Assembly: GCA_017893485.1 (NCBI GenBank)
Contig: CM030363.1
Location: 108,123,073-108,187,072 of the forward strand
Origin: Hemerocallis citrina
Lineage: Eukaryota; Streptophyta; Magnoliopsida; Asparagales; Asphodelaceae
Direction: 5' to 3'
Length of the DNA stretch: 64,000 bases
Below the pieces are notes generated by a model. The model saw only the letters and a program-made list of their open reading frames with translations. It was not told the DNA's origin and made no database searches. The first letter of the stretch is position 1, and every line of letters starts with the position of its first letter. A program made the translations under genes and the position numbers. Of the stretch, positions 8,747 through 20,900 are shown piece after piece.

Positions 8747-11700
8747 GTGAAAAAGAAAGAACAGTTGTGCCACCATTCCCTCAAAGGTTAGTCAAACATA
8801 AAAAAGATCAACATTTATTTGACATCTTTGAAACTCTCAGAAAGGAAGAAATTAATATCCCCCTACTTGATGCTATTAAACAAATTCCTTCTTATGCTAA
8901 ATTTTTGAAAGAATGTTGCACTCACAAAAGAACATTTCAGGTTAGGGAGGATGTGGCTTTGACAGAAGAAGTGAGCGCCGTCTTATTAAGAAAATTACCT
9001 CCCAAATTAAAAGACCCAGGTAGTTTCACCATTCCTTGCAGGATTGGTGAGCACTTCTTTGAGAAAGCACTGCTAGATTTGGGGGCAAGCATCAATCTTC
9101 TCCCATACACCATCTATGAAAAGCTAGGATTGGGGGAACTCCAACCAACATCCATCACGTTGCAGTTGGCAGATCGCAGTATCAAAAGACCTAGAGGTAT
9201 TTTGGAAGATGCCCTAGTGCCGGTAAACGATTTCATTTTGCCTGCTGATTTTGTTGTGTTAGACATGGAGAACTCTTCAATGCCATCATCTCTACCAATC
9301 ATTCTAGGTAGACCCTTTATGAGTACGGCTGATATAAAAATTTGCGTTAAAAAGGGTACTATAAGCATGAAAATAAATGGAGAGAAGGTTGAATTTAAAA
9401 TGTTTGATACACTGAAATTTCCACATGATGATCATGAATGCTATAATGTTGATGTGGTACAGGATATCGTTGATCAAACATTTCAGGTACATAGCGTAGA
9501 ACCACTACAAGCCACAATTACACAATCTCTAACTTTATCTAATGTTGAACAGGAATATGATGACTGGGAGATTGCAGAGACAATACAACACCTTGACACT
9601 TCACAGTCATACTCAGGTAAGTTTGCACCAGCATTTGAACAATTGGTGACTGATGAACTTTTTGTTTCTGCAGATAAGTCGACTGGTGCACTGGACAAGT
9701 CGACTGGTGAAGAGGATCAGTCGACTGTCCAGACTGCTACCAAGGATCAGTCGACTGCACCAAGACTTACAGACCTAGAGCTTAAGCAGCTGCCCGACCA
9801 TTTGAAGCACGCATATTTGGGCGAGAACCAGACGCTACCAGTGATAATTGCTGCGAACCTGAGTGCACAGGAAGAAGATAAGCTGCTAAGGGTACTACGA
9901 GAACACAAGAGTGCAATAGGATGGACCATTGCAGATATCAAGGGAATAAGTCCATCCAGATGCATGCATAGAATACTCCTTGAAGACAATGCAAAACCAA
10001 GCAGGGAGGCACAGAGAAGGCTTAACCCAAACATGAAGGAAGTGGTAAGAGCAGAGATTCTGAAGTTACTAGATGTTGGCATCATCTACCCTATCTCAGA
10101 TAGCAAATGGGTAAGTCCTATACATGTAGTGCCTAAGAAAAGTGGAGTCACAGTGGTGACAAATGAAGAGAATGAGCTTATCCCTACTAGAGTGACCACA
10201 GGATGGAGGGTATGCATTGATTACAGGAAACTGAACAATGAAACCAGGAAAGATCACTTCCCTCTTCCTTTTATTGATCAAATGTTAGAAAGATTAGCAG
10301 GATATAGTCATTACTGTTTCTTAGATGGTTATAGTGGCTATAATCAAATTGCTATTGCTCCAGAAGATCAAGAAAAAACCACTTTTACATGTCCTTTTGG
10401 TACTTTTGCATACAGGAGGATGCCCTTTGGATTGTGCAATGCTCCAGCTACATTTCAAAGATGCATGTTGAGTATATTTTCAGACATGGTGGAAAGGTTC
10501 ATCGAGGTATTTATGGATGACTTTAGTATTTTTGGATCTTGTTTTGATGAATGCCTTAACCATTTGCAGCTTGTGCTTAAAAGATGTGAAGAATGTAATT
10601 TAGTGCTGAATTGGGAAAAGTGCCATTTCATGGTACAACAAGGTATTGTATTGGGACATGTGGTGTCCAAAAGGGGAATAGAGGTAGACAAAGCAAAAAT
10701 CGATATAATATCAAAACTACCCCCTCCCACTACAGTTAAGGGTGTTAGGAGTTTTCTAGGACATGCAGGGTTCTATAGAAGATTCATAAAAGATTTCTCA
10801 AAAATCTCCAAACCCCTTTGTGACTTGTTGGCTAAGGATGTTGAGTTTGTATGGACAGAAGAGTGCACAACTGCTTTTGTTACATTAAAAAATCTTCTCA
10901 TTTCTGCATCTATTGTCATGGCACCAGATTGGAGCCATCCTTTCGAGCTAATGTGTGATGCAAGTGATTATGCTTTAGGGGCTGTGTTAGGTCAAAGAAT
11001 CAATAAGAAACCCCATGTTATTTACTATGCTTCTCGAACTTTAAACGATGCACAGCTAAATTATTCCACTACTGAAAAAGAAATGTTAGCTGTTATATTT
11101 GCTGTAGAGAAGTTTAGATCATATTTGATTGGCTCTAAAGTTATTGTTTTCACTGACCATGCTGCTTTGAGATATTTATTTGCGAAAAAAGATGCTAAGC
11201 CTAGGTTGATCAGATGGGTGCTGTTGCTTCAAGAATTCGATCTTGAGATAAGAGATAAAAAAGGAAGCGACAATGTTGTTGCAGATCACATGTCCAGGCT
11301 ACTGCAGGAGGAAGAGAGAATTGTGCCCCCACTTGATGAGACTTTCCTAGATGAACATCCCTTTGAAATAAACTTAACCTCGAGACAGTCGACTGGTACC
11401 AGGGCCAGTCGACTGGTATCTCATTGCGCAAATTTCCCATGGTTTGCTGACATTGTAAACTATCTAACCGCTCATGTTTTCCCTCCAGGTATGACAAGTC
11501 AGGAAAGAATGAGACTGGTGGCTCTGTGCAAGCACTACTATTGGGATGATCCTTATTTGTTCAAATTTTGCCCTGACCAAATTATAAGAAGATGTGTGGC
11601 AGAAGAGGAGCAAATGAATATTCTACAACATTGCCACCAATATGCATGTGGAGGACATTTTGGACCAAAAAGAACAACACTCAAGGTATTACAATCGGGA

Positions 11701-12750
11701 TTTTATTGGCCTAAAGTATTCAAGGATGCTTTTTCTTTTTGCAGGACTTGTGACAAATGCCAAAGGACAGGCAACATCTCTTCTAGAAATCAAATGCCAC
11801 TGCAAAACATCCAAGTGATCGAGCTTTTTGACGTTTGGGGAATCGACTTCATGGGTCCATTTCCTAACTCATTTGGTTATTTATATATACTTGTTGGTGT
11901 GGATTATGTGTCTAAATGGGTCGAGGCTGTCCCCTCACGAACTAATGATCACAAAGTTGTTGTCAAGTTTTTGCAGGAGAACATTTTCACCAGGTTTGGG
12001 ACACCGCGCGCAATAATAAGTGATGGAGGTAGCCACTTCAATAACTTTCCATTTGCTTCCTTGATGAAGAAATATGGAATCACACATAGAGTGGGCACCC
12101 CATATCATCCGCAAACTAGTGGGCAAGTGGAGATTAGCAACAGAGAAATCAAAAGCATTTTGGAAAAGACAGTCAACACAAGGAGGCAGGATTGGTCGTT
12201 GCGCTTGAACGATGCATTATGGGCCTACCGAACAGCATACAAAACACCCATTGGCATGTCACCATACCGTTTGGTGTTTGGAAAAGCCTGTCATTTGCCA
12301 GTGGAGTTGGAGCACAAAGCATATTGGGCCATCAAAAGGTTCAATTTTGATATGAAACAAGCAGGTGACAGAAGAAGACTACAACTAAATGAGCTTGAAG
12401 AGTTGAGGCACGACGCTTATGAAAATGCAAAATTGTACAAGGAAAGAACCAAGTTGTACCATGACAAACAGCTAGCAAGGAAGGAGTTTTATGAAGGACA
12501 GAAGGTACTGATATACAACTCGAGATTGAGACTTTTTCCAGGCAAGCTTATGTCAAGATGGTATGGGCCATATACTGTAACAAGAGTCTTTCCACATGGG
12601 GCTTTGGAGGTTCATAGCAAGGAAAAGAATCAAACATTTAAGGTGAACGGGCATAGAGCAAAGCCATACATAGAGATGAGCATAGAACCTCAAGAGGAAG
12701 ATGTGAATCTTCAAACCGTTCAATACATGGCAGGACCTCATCAAGTCTAG
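8728..12750 (+). CDS. pol: Athila pol polyprotein, copy 2: protease, reverse transcriptase, RNase H, integrase
   Basis: A 1340-residue open frame. The listed GTG is only where the frame opens past the frameshift, not a real start. The protease motif DLGAS is at residue 117 (codon 9076), followed by GRPFM about 75 residues on. KST/QST units are at 9677-9756 and 11387-11414. The reverse transcriptase FMDDF is at about 10510-10524; RNase H has CDASD, TEKEM and FTDHAA; integrase has the HHCC finger and the GIDFMG and SDGGSHF core. It ends TAG at 12748-12750. It differs from copy 1 by scattered substitutions only, so both copies keep intact catalytic motifs. This is the least damaged enzyme gene in the window, but it depends on read-through or frameshifting to be fused to gag. 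Confidence 0.95.
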   Translation: MGSNKVSEKERTVVPPFPQRLVKHKKDQHLFDIFETLRKEEINIPLLDAIKQIPSYAKFLKECCTHKRTFQVREDVALTEEVSAVLLRKLPPKLKDPGSFTIPCRIGEHFFEKALLDLGASINLLPYTIYEKLGLGELQPTSITLQLADRSIKRPRGILEDALVPVNDFILPADFVVLDMENSSMPSSLPIILGRPFMSTADIKICVKKGTISMKINGEKVEFKMFDTLKFPHDDHECYNVDVVQDIVDQTFQVHSVEPLQATITQSLTLSNVEQEYDDWEIAETIQHLDTSQSYSGKFAPAFEQLVTDELFVSADKSTGALDKSTGEEDQSTVQTATKDQSTAPRLTDLELKQLPDHLKHAYLGENQTLPVIIAANLSAQEEDKLLRVLREHKSAIGWTIADIKGISPSRCMHRILLEDNAKPSREAQRRLNPNMKEVVRAEILKLLDVGIIYPISDSKWVSPIHVVPKKSGVTVVTNEENELIPTRVTTGWRVCIDYRKLNNETRKDHFPLPFIDQMLERLAGYSHYCFLDGYSGYNQIAIAPEDQEKTTFTCPFGTFAYRRMPFGLCNAPATFQRCMLSIFSDMVERFIEVFMDDFSIFGSCFDECLNHLQLVLKRCEECNLVLNWEKCHFMVQQGIVLGHVVSKRGIEVDKAKIDIISKLPPPTTVKGVRSFLGHAGFYRRFIKDFSKISKPLCDLLAKDVEFVWTEECTTAFVTLKNLLISASIVMAPDWSHPFELMCDASDYALGAVLGQRINKKPHVIYYASRTLNDAQLNYSTTEKEMLAVIFAVEKFRSYLIGSKVIVFTDHAALRYLFAKKDAKPRLIRWVLLLQEFDLEIRDKKGSDNVVADHMSRLLQEEERIVPPLDETFLDEHPFEINLTSRQSTGTRASRLVSHCANFPWFADIVNYLTAHVFPPGMTSQERMRLVALCKHYYWDDPYLFKFCPDQIIRRCVAEEEQMNILQHCHQYACGGHFGPKRTTLKVLQSGFYWPKVFKDAFSFCRTCDKCQRTGNISSRNQMPLQNIQVIELFDVWGIDFMGPFPNSFGYLYILVGVDYVSKWVEAVPSRTNDHKVVVKFLQENIFTRFGTPRAIISDGGSHFNNFPFASLMKKYGITHRVGTPYHPQTSGQVEISNREIKSILEKTVNTRRQDWSLRLNDALWAYRTAYKTPIGMSPYRLVFGKACHLPVELEHKAYWAIKRFNFDMKQAGDRRRLQLNELEELRHDAYENAKLYKERTKLYHDKQLARKEFYEGQKVLIYNSRLRLFPGKLMSRWYGPYTVTRVFPHGALEVHSKEKNQTFKVNGHRAKPYIEMSIEPQEEDVNLQTVQYMAGPHQV

Positions 12751-13178
12751 CTGAAGACAGAAAACACAACGCTTATTGGGAGGCAACCCAAGTTTCAGGG
12801 GAGTAGTTACACTTTCCCTTTATTTTCTTTCAGTTATTTATTATTATCCTTATTTTAGTTATTTTTACTTTTAGTTTCTCCTTACTAGATGGTGACACAT
12901 GCCTATTTTTAAATTTTCTTTCGAACATTGAGGACAATGTTCCATCTAAGTTTGGGGGTATTGGGGTTATTTATATTTAGAGTCTTTTGAATTTTTTAGG
13001 ATAAACAATTTCTTATAAAGTAAGAGTAAGAATACTTATTTACTTTAGGATTGTTGAGTTTCATAAATTCCCTACAAGCTTATATGAGTCATGCGATTAT
13101 ACATAAAAAACAAATGTGATGCTTTTTCTGTTTATTATTCCCTTAGATCTAGTCCTAAATTGAGTTTAAGTAAATAGA

Positions 13179-13228
<50 letters not shown>

Positions 13229-13753
13229 CTTAAATAAAGTCAATCTACTCCAATGTTTTGAGTGCTTAGTAACTAGGGGTATTCATCACCAATGTTTACC
13301 TTTACGTCAAACGGCAACTTGAAATATGAGTATGCAAAGCACTTAAAGTTTGTGACTCGCTGAGTAACCGGGTGGATTCATTACAAATGTTTCGCATTCG
13401 CGTAAAAAGGCAAGTGACAACTTTAGAGAAGTGACTAAGAAAAAAAAAAAAAAACTCTAGTTTGCTACTCGGTTTGTAGTAGAGAAAAGGGGATAATCAC
13501 AGATTGAGTAATTACATACTATAACTATAATTAATTGCATGACAAGTATGGTTGAGTTTGGAGTATGAATAAACAATTGCACTAGAGAAAGTGGGTATGT
13601 TTAATTTTACTTTATCTGAAATTGTTTATACCTTTCTATATTGATGCCCACATAATAAGAACTCTTGGTGGTTGAGGTTATTATTATTATTATACCCTTG
13701 TTCATAATTCTAGTTTGCTTGAGGACAAGCAAAAATCTAAGTTTGGGGGTATT
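12751..13753 (+). other. Athila 3' non-coding region, copy 2
   Basis: The counterpart of 4411-5409, with no gene. The hairpin plus polypurine modules are at 12923-12962 and 13714-13753, and the TA run at 13182-13224. Several single-base differences and two short length changes (the TA run and an A-run near 13440) separate it from copy 1. Confidence 0.85.
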
Positions 13754-15455
13754 TGATGAACACAAGAATATTCACATTTAGGAGCAATAATCTTATTATA
13801 AATGCACATGTAAAAGCTCTATATGTGGTATTTAACCCTTATTTTCTCTTTTCCATAGGAAACAGCTCAAGACAGCGAAACGAAGCAAATTCAGGATCTT
13901 AAGATGAACTCAGAAGATTACAGAAGCAACAGTCGACTGGCTCTTCAGCAGTCGACCAGACAGAGAGTTTGCTAAACCTCGGCACAGTCGACTTCCCCAA
14001 ACACCAGTCGACTTGACCGAGAAATCGTGAAGCCACAGATGTCTCAGTACCAGTCGACTTACATCCAAGGCAGTCGACTAGTACGCGGCGGAGTTAACAG
14101 ATAAGATATTCAAAGATACACCTGCATCTAATTCCAAATCTATTTGGATCCAGATTTTATGCGAATTCTCCAACAAACCCAAGCTAGAGACTGGGGATTT
14201 CCAAGAGCACGTGGTTAACAGACTAGGAAGGAAAGAAGAAAAGAGAAAGAAATAAATCATCAAATCAAACAAAGAAGGAGTTTTCTGAAAAAGTGCAAAA
14301 CCCTAATTCTCTGGCCGTATTCTATAAATATCAAAAAGAAAGCATCAACACGACACACACGCTCTCTGGAGTCCATCTTTTGATCATCATCTTCCACAAA
14401 TGCCCACCACCGAATCACAAGAGTTTCTGAGCATTCAAGTCATCAACAGGAGCATTATTCTATCAGCATCGAAAAAGGAGAGAGGAGATCCAGTATTTGA
14501 AGGCAGTCGACTGTGTGACAGCCAGTCGACTTCATTGCCGGACTTCATTAGTTTATTTCTTCTCCTGCTATTCTTTTATGTTGATCATGTATTCAAACTT
14601 GTTGATTAATAAAAATATTATTATGTGGAACTAATTTCATAGTTGGGTAGATTGAAGCCGTAGTTATGTAGTACTATGTTATTCTGAATTCTTCTATTTT
14701 ACTTATTGATTGAATCTAGTTGAATTGATATAGGTTTGTGATAACCAAACTTGTTCTCGAAGTCTGAGAGCAGTCGACTGAGGTGAGAGCCAGTCGACTG
14801 ACATACAGAACTTGAGATTTCAAGTTTGCATTATCATCTATCTGAATCTGTTATATGAGCATATTGAGACGACCCGTATCTCGTGCCCGTAACTAGTAAC
14901 AAGGGAATCTTTAGGGGTTCCTGGTTCAATCAACTTAAGGGATCTAGATCTGATACCAATTTCTAGGACCTTGAGTGTTTGTTCGTTTCCACTGATCTTA
15001 TGTTTTCTTTAAGTGCAACTTAGTAGATACCATGCTAAACACTTAATGAAAGAAACGAATTAGAGTAGATACCATGCCTAATTCTTGGCCTAGGGAAACA
15101 ATACTTTAAGGAGTAGATACCATGCCCTTAAAGTGAACAAACATGAGTAATAAGAAGAAGTTCAGAAGGTGACTTAGCATTACTGACTATTGGTGGAGAT
15201 CTAAACCCAACTACTTCATAAATATTTGTGATTCAACACTTCTTCCTTTAGTTTTAATCTTCTTATTTCTTTTAGACTTTCAAAACAACTCTTAATGATT
15301 TTTATTCTTTTTATTGATTGGTAAGTTAAAGTCTACAATCTCTGTGGGATCGACCCTTGCTATTGCTACGCTTTTCTAACGATTCGTGCACTTGCGAGGT
15401 TTATAATTTGTGTCTAGTTTATCTATATATTTAGGTATCTAGATTTGCACAAACA
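13754..15455 (+). repeat. Athila 3' LTR of copy 2 (1702 bp)
   Basis: It starts TGATGAACAC after the polypurine tract and ends ACAAACA at 15455, where similarity to the other LTR stops. It is one base shorter (GG to G near 13903). Telo-box and TATA are at 14298-14329. AGTCGACT boxes are at 13931, 13950, 13986, 14006, 14052, 14072, 14505, 14524, 14772 and 14792. The following bases ATGCA are the candidate target-site copy, but the left copy is off the window. Confidence 0.95.
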
Positions 15456-16484
15456 ATGCATGATACTAAAATTTTAGAAAGTTCAAGAAGACACCCACCT
15501 TAATTGAAGAAAGAAAATAAACTCCTAGTAGATGGCTCCTAGCTCCAAGAATGAGACTCCCTTCTCCTCCTAGCAAGCCTTCCTTCCTCCAAGCAAGAAC
15601 TCAAATAACTCTCCTTTTCTTTTCATCTCTTTCTTTTCTTATCTTTCTTATTTTTTTGATTTTTTTGTAAGATTTCATGAAGAAAGGGGGTGGTATTTAT
15701 AGGGTTAAATGGGTGAATGAAGAGACACCCACTAACCAAAATATAAATGTCAATTATCAAAATTAAACACCCACCACTATTACTACACAAACCCCCACCT
15801 CTTCTCATTCCTTCATGAATTGGCCAACCCTTAGATTTTTCACAAGTGCACACTCTCTCATTCATTTGTTTATAGCCTAAATGTATATATTTATTACATG
15901 ACAAGTGTATATGTTTAAAGCTTGTATATTTAAAATATAGAATAAAAGTATGGGTTTTTTCTTTTAAATAAATTTTCTAACGAGCTTTAAGATGGACTTT
16001 AGACCCGTTAGTTTTTAATTAGAAAATAAATAATACAATTTGTGAAAAATAAAATGAGAATAAAAATGTGCTTGTCATCTTAAAAATTTTATAAGTAAAA
16101 ATGCACATAAAAATTTACGTGCGATGCACATGCTAAATATTAAAAATTAATTTGAGAGAACGAAAAGCAGTAAAAATACAAAACATATATATTTAATAAT
16201 GTTATGGATATTTCATGCAACGTAAGATATACGTAATCGACACGTGTATTGAAAATACATGTAATGTACGTAAAATACAAGGATTAAAATAAATGTTTGA
16301 GTTAACTAAAGATATGATTGAAATGAGTTTTGAGAAAACGGAAAACATATAAATAATCGGAATATAAAATACGTATGACATTTATATAAAAATACGTTAC
16401 GAATATGACTCGTAACGGTACAAAATATTCGTGCGTAACACACGAGGGCAAAATTATCATTACCCAATTTTGCGGGGTGTTACA
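15456..16484 (-). repeat. Remnant of a Tekay-like LTR (minus orientation)
   Basis: It ends GGGGTGTTACA at 16484, the inverted form of the TGTAACACCCC terminus seen in the other Tekay-like LTRs here. On the minus strand it has TATAAATACC near 15698 followed by a purine-rich stretch and AAGGTGGGT near 15495, in the same order as the LTRs of element C. The left part was lost or displaced by the Athila insertion. An ORF-like stretch at 15623-15904 on the minus strand has no recognisable protein character and is not called as a gene. Confidence 0.65.
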
Positions 16485-16758
16485 TAAAGTTCAAAATTAA
16501 ATAATCTAAGATTACCTGTTAAAGAATGTTTATGGATAATAGAAACAGATGCATGTAAAAATAATTAGAGAGCAATATTAAAATTCATTTAAATAGGTGA
16601 AAAAAAGAAAGACTAGTCAGATATACTAGTGGATCATTCACACAAACCCAGCAAAATTACCACATAAATAAAAAAGAACTATTAGCAATACTAAAAGCTA
16701 CAAAAAAGTTGGAATTATTCATAATACATATAAAATTCACAGTAAGGACAGATAATAC
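16485..16758 (+). pseudogene. Pararetroviral pol remnant, RNase H N-terminal half
   Basis: Broken frames read ETDAC (first catalytic Asp region, about 16535-16550), then QQNYHINKKELLA with the catalytic Glu, and VRTDNT just before the solo LTR. Several stops and a frame change occur between the first motif and the rest. The order and spacing fit RNase H of a reverse-transcribing plant virus rather than the Ty3/gypsy copies elsewhere in the window. It continues at 19484. Confidence 0.6.
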
Positions 16759-19483
16759 TGTAACATCCTAGAATTTTAAACAATTTTTTTGAGATTAATA
16801 AATGAATTAATGTGATTTTTGGTGATTTAATAAATATTTTTCTGAAATTTATCTTTTTGCACGTGTAAAACACGTGCAAATATTTTCTTGAGAAACTCAA
16901 AGTCAAAAATTATTTTGGGGAGACCTAATATTTTATGAATTTTCTGGATTTTTTGATATTTATTTGTCATATTTGCAAATATTATTAAAAAGGGGTTTTT
17001 GTGCAAAATTACTACCTGGAGTAAAAACTCCAGAATTTTAGTTTTCTGGGCTGAGCATGATGGCTAGCCAACCCAGAGGTAAAGGTTTCAGTTTTTATTC
17101 TAATAGATTTGGTTTATTTCCCAAAATGTTAAGGAATGACCTTTTTGCAAAATTGCCACTTAGAGGCTAAAATTACAAAATTTATTTTTCTGAGTTTGTA
17201 ACTGATGCCAGCCAGATCTGGGTGGTTATCTTTGATATTAAATCTCAATTGAATCGGTTAATCTAATTACCTAGTATAAAGGATCTATATATGTAAAGAT
17301 ATATTCTAAAGGGATAATTTGCAAAATCTTCTCAAAACCCTAATTACCCAGATTTTGGCCTATTAAAAAGGGCAGTAGTAGCCATCTCTTTGCTGCACAA
17401 AAACAAAGGGTTTTCTTTATTATTAATTTCTTGGATTTTCGAAGTGAGGATCTTGGATTTTTGTGAAAGGAAGGACTTTTCTTAATCCTTTATTATCTTC
17501 GGTTAATTCTTCAATAAGGTGAGTGACATATGTTCGATTTCTTGTTGTCCTATGCATGTTTTATATGATGATTTGTCTAGTAGAATGCATGATAGATGGA
17601 TGTATGATGATATAATGAATTATTGATGGATGAATGAATAAAAATTGAACTTTTCATGAAAACTATGCAATTGATGAATAAAAATTCTATATAAATGACT
17701 TGAGATTGTTAAGAACTTAGTAGGAATCATGGGTATGATGTTTTCTTCCCTATTCTTGCTGTTTTGATTGTATGTGATGAGATTACATGATTGAGATGCT
17801 CAAAATTGAATAAATATGAACACTTTACTGTTAAGGATATGCATGATCTGTTGGAAGGGTTTTAATGATGAAAACTTGATGAATGAATGTTGTGGACACT
17901 TATAATCATGGGAAAAATAATCTACCTAGTTGTATATGTTTATAACATGTTGCAAAGGGGTTTTTAAGTATCAAAAGATCAAGTCTTGAAGGTTGGAGTT
18001 GGAATTTTATATCGGGTCTGACATTGTTCAGCCGAAATTGATTTTTTTGTGTTTTTGTGATGTTTTCGATTGGATCTTGATTTATATAGATACTGATATT
18101 GAATTAAACAATATACTACTCATATACGATGATTTTCTTGATGTTTCTGATGCATAAACACTCCATACCTATATACATACATTTACTTTTACTGATTTGA
18201 AGAATCTGTCGAAAATTGCTCTTTTCTGAATTTGATGAGAGATTTGATTTGTTTTATACACTCCAGTATGTTAAATAGTTGTACTTGATCACCTCAGGAA
18301 TTTTATTTTAGGAATTTATGATTTTACAAAGATTAAACCATGTATCAGTTAAAAAGTGCACGAATATTAAGGCTGTGAATTTTCGAACATGTTGGTCGTC
18401 CGCACGAAATTACACATGAAATGTCGGTCGACTGATAGTTCGTGGGTTTTGGAAATTTAGCGTGATAGTTGAACGTCGTTTTTTGAACTTTTTTGATAGT
18501 CGACCGTCAGCTGTGTTGCAGAGTATTTTGTTAAGTTTTTCGTCGTTTTTCTTGAACGATTATTTCTTCGAACTTATGGATTATTGATCTATTGTTTTAG
18601 ATGAAGTTTTTACTATAGGTTACTGTATTTTACAAAGAGTTATATTTTGGTTATAAGAGAATTTAATTTGGATTTCTATGGCTTTAGAAAGTAGATTTTA
18701 TATGGTTTTTGAAGGAATTGATGTTTTATGATTTTCTATAACTTCAAAATGCGAAACTCAGTGGTTTAAGATATTTTAATTTCAGATCTTATTCTGGAAA
18801 TTTGTAGGTATTTGGATAAATTTGGAATTGTGGGTATTTTCAATTAGATACTATGTAGGACAACTGCCTACCACAGACTGGCTCTCAAAAATTGGTTAAC
18901 CGATTAGGTAACTCTCGATCCTTGACTTTATTATATATATATATTTTATTCTTTGTTTTTACTTGATATGGGATTAATTTTAACGTACTTACCTTTTTTT
19001 CTTTCTCAACCGGGTGCACAGCACGTGAAAACAATGGGTGTGCCCCATTAATTATTTCACATTATTTACCTTAATGCCATATATTCAATTCATTTAACCA
19101 TTACTGATTACACCATTTAATACCCATTTCAACCTTTTTTTTTCATTTATGCCATTCATGCATAATTCCATATACAAACAGTACCTATTATACCACCATA
19201 TATTATCATATATACTTATATATATATTTTTGAAATTCATGGGGTGTTACACATGTGGTAGAATAATAATGTGTCTTATGCTAATTGTAAAACGATGTGT
19301 TGTAAAAGAAAAAAAATTGTAATTCAAGGTGTTTAATTTTCCGCTGTGCTATGTAAAGAAATGATGTAATCAAAGTTGAATTTTTTTTTGTGTTTGACTA
19401 TGTTTACTATTACATTGAGGTAGATGCTGAGAATTGTGCCACGTATTTCTGAGTTTTTATATTGGAAATTTCAGAGTGCTACA
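16759..19483 (+). repeat. Solo LTR of a Tekay-like retrotransposon (H), TSD AATAC
   Basis: It starts TGTAACATCC and ends GTGCTACA. AATAC precedes (16754-16758) and follows (19484-19488), and removing it rejoins the pararetroviral RNase H. It contains a telo-box (17335-17343), a TATA-like TATTAAAA (17361-17368), a potential splice donor AAG/GTGAGT near 17518, and the 3' end feature TTTCCGCTGTGC near 19340 shared with the LTR at 55921-58913. No internal domain is present, so it is a solo LTR from LTR-LTR recombination. A short secondary insert seems to lie near its 3' end. Confidence 0.85.
18853..19254. repeat. Probable short LTR-like insert inside solo LTR H
   Basis: An internal GGGGTGTTACA ends near 19253, where LTR H should be continuous with the 3' part of its relative at 55921-58913. 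The segment resembles the 479-bp insert at 24238-24716 in its opening (CTGCCTACCACAGACTGG versus CTGCATACCATAGGCTG). The left boundary and TSD are uncertain. Confidence 0.4.
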
Positions 19484-19642
19484 AATACACAAGCAAAGAG
19501 TTGGATTAACAAAATAATAGATCCAACTATAGCAAATAAAAGATTGATAAGATGGAAAATGGAACTAGCAAATTATGATTTTACAATAGATTACATAAAA
19601 GGAAAGGATAACATTTTAGCTGATTTTCTATCAAGAAATTAA
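19484..19642 (+). pseudogene. Pararetroviral pol remnant, RNase H C-terminal half
   Basis: Continuation of 16485-16758 after the solo LTR. It reads IANKRLIRWKMEL, DYIKGKDN and LADFLSRN, then a TAA at 19640-19642. This is the standard end of RNase H in plant pararetroviruses and gypsy-type enzymes. No integrase follows, which supports a pararetrovirus rather than a retrotransposon. Confidence 0.65.
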
Positions 19643-20680
19643 TTATTTCATTTGTTGCAGAATGAAAACTAGCTCCAGCAAATAGAATAGGATATAATTT
19701 TCCTCAAGGAAACCATGGAGCAAATAAAAGGAGAATTTAATCGATTACAGCTACAAATTTGCGAACTCCAAAGTCTGTTCTACTAGCATGTAAGTCAGCA
19801 TGTAATTATAGAAAATATGATGGACAATACTAGCGAAAAATGAGTGAGATGGGTGAACCTACTCATTCATTAAAAGAAGACGCAATTACATCCTCAAATA
19901 AGACTACATACAAGACGACACTTCTTACTAAGAAATCTACTACCAAAGTGTCAAAGAAAATATTATTTTTACAATATATTGAAATTTTTTGCCAAGTAAT
20001 CGAGGTGAACCAGTTCATCAAAACCATATCACAACAACATATGAACAAGACCATCATCCTACCAGGAGCTAATCAAAGAACAACCAGAGCATTGTTCGAA
20101 AGATGACTTATTTATTGGATCCATCCGTCCAGAGAATGTGAAGAACTGATCCACTTGCCAAGAGAAATTTATAAAGCAACCAAGATTTATTTTGGCCTCA
20201 CAAAGGCCTCAAAAATATATGTCAGAATGTATTCAGCAATCCTTGAGTATCTTGAAGAAAATGAAGCGCTTCCAACAGAACACGTTATAAAAATAGGGAT
20301 GACTACCTAAGTGATCTATGGAGCATCTAATATTGTACCATATAAAGATGAGGAATTTGAAAAAATAATCTCAGAAAGAAGAGCAACGGGATTCAAAAAC
20401 ATGTATTGTGAGCTAAAACTAAAAGACAATAACATATGAATCTATGACATCCCAAATCCAGAGAAAATAATGTATAGTATAACCAAAATAAAACAGCCAT
20501 AAGATAAGCATGAGCTATTTGACAGCTGGAACCATATACTATCTACAGGAGCAATGATAATGACAGAACAGACTGCTTGATACTACTGTAGCTTGATGAA
20601 GACAGAACATCAACATAAATGTGGAGTATGTGAAGATGTTGGCCAGGAGGAATCACTTTTTCAAGAATAGTTCACAATGT
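19643..20680 (+). pseudogene. Unrecognised ORF region downstream of the pararetroviral RNase H
   Basis: A broken frame begins just after RNase H with a Gln/Glu/Leu-rich stretch (MEQIKGEFNRLQLQ near 19714). An open segment of 88 codons follows at 19840-20106, then further fragments in the same general direction to about 20670 with scattered stops. In caulimovirids one more ORF commonly follows pol and ends just before the 35S promoter, so position suggests the remnant of that ORF. The protein itself was not recognised. Confidence 0.4.
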
Positions 20681-20702
20681 AATCTGAACAGTTATTAAAG
20701 GC

Positions 20703-20800
20703 TAATGTAAGCATTTACGCATTTGTAGCAATTATTGAACATATGATGTAAGCAGTGACGCATGTAAACTTGTTGTAAGCTGATCTCTCTGTCTATAAAA
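20703..20800 (+). promoter_or_regulatory. 35S-type pararetroviral promoter: as-1-like boxes and TATA
   Basis: TGATG-TAAGCAG-TGACG (20744-20760) has the 5-7-5 layout of the as-1 element of caulimovirus 35S promoters, and a decayed copy TAATG-TAAGCAT-TTACG lies at 20703-20719. TATAAAA is at 20794-20800, 33 nt further on. The layout matches known pararetroviral promoters. Activity cannot be judged from the sequence. Confidence 0.65.
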
Positions 20801-20893
20801 GGGTAGGCTGAGTAAGGGAGAAGCATAAGATCTAAGAAGGATAAATTCCAAATAAGCTTGTAAGGAGAGTTTGTTTGTAAGAAGTCTGGAATC

Positions 20894-20899
20894 AATAAA
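20894..20899 (+). terminator. AATAAA polyadenylation signal about 95 nt after the 35S-like TATA
   Basis: A poly(A) signal this close to the promoter is normal for pararetroviruses, whose terminally redundant RNA passes it once and uses it on the second pass. Confidence 0.5.
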
Positions 20900-20900
20900 G

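Larger units (their letters stand above)
1..15455 (+). mobile_element. Tandem pair of Athila-lineage Ty3/gypsy retrotransposons sharing one LTR
   Basis: Bases 1 onward match 8341 onward almost exactly, so the window opens inside gag of a first copy. The order is internal(1)-LTR(5410-7112)-internal(2)-LTR(13754-15455). Athila assignment rests on the gag and pol sequence type, a PBS complementary to tRNA-Asp and the GTTTGGGGG polypurine tract. By eye the two LTRs differ by about seven substitutions and one 1-nt indel in 1.7 kb, so the array is young. The left end and its TSD are outside the window. The copy in 5410-15455 has both LTRs. Sharing of the middle LTR is most simply explained by unequal homologous recombination between LTRs. 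Confidence 0.93.

Noticed and set aside
15623..15904. 93-codon minus-strand frame
   Set aside because: Lies across the TATA and leader region of an LTR remnant; starts within it and has no domain.
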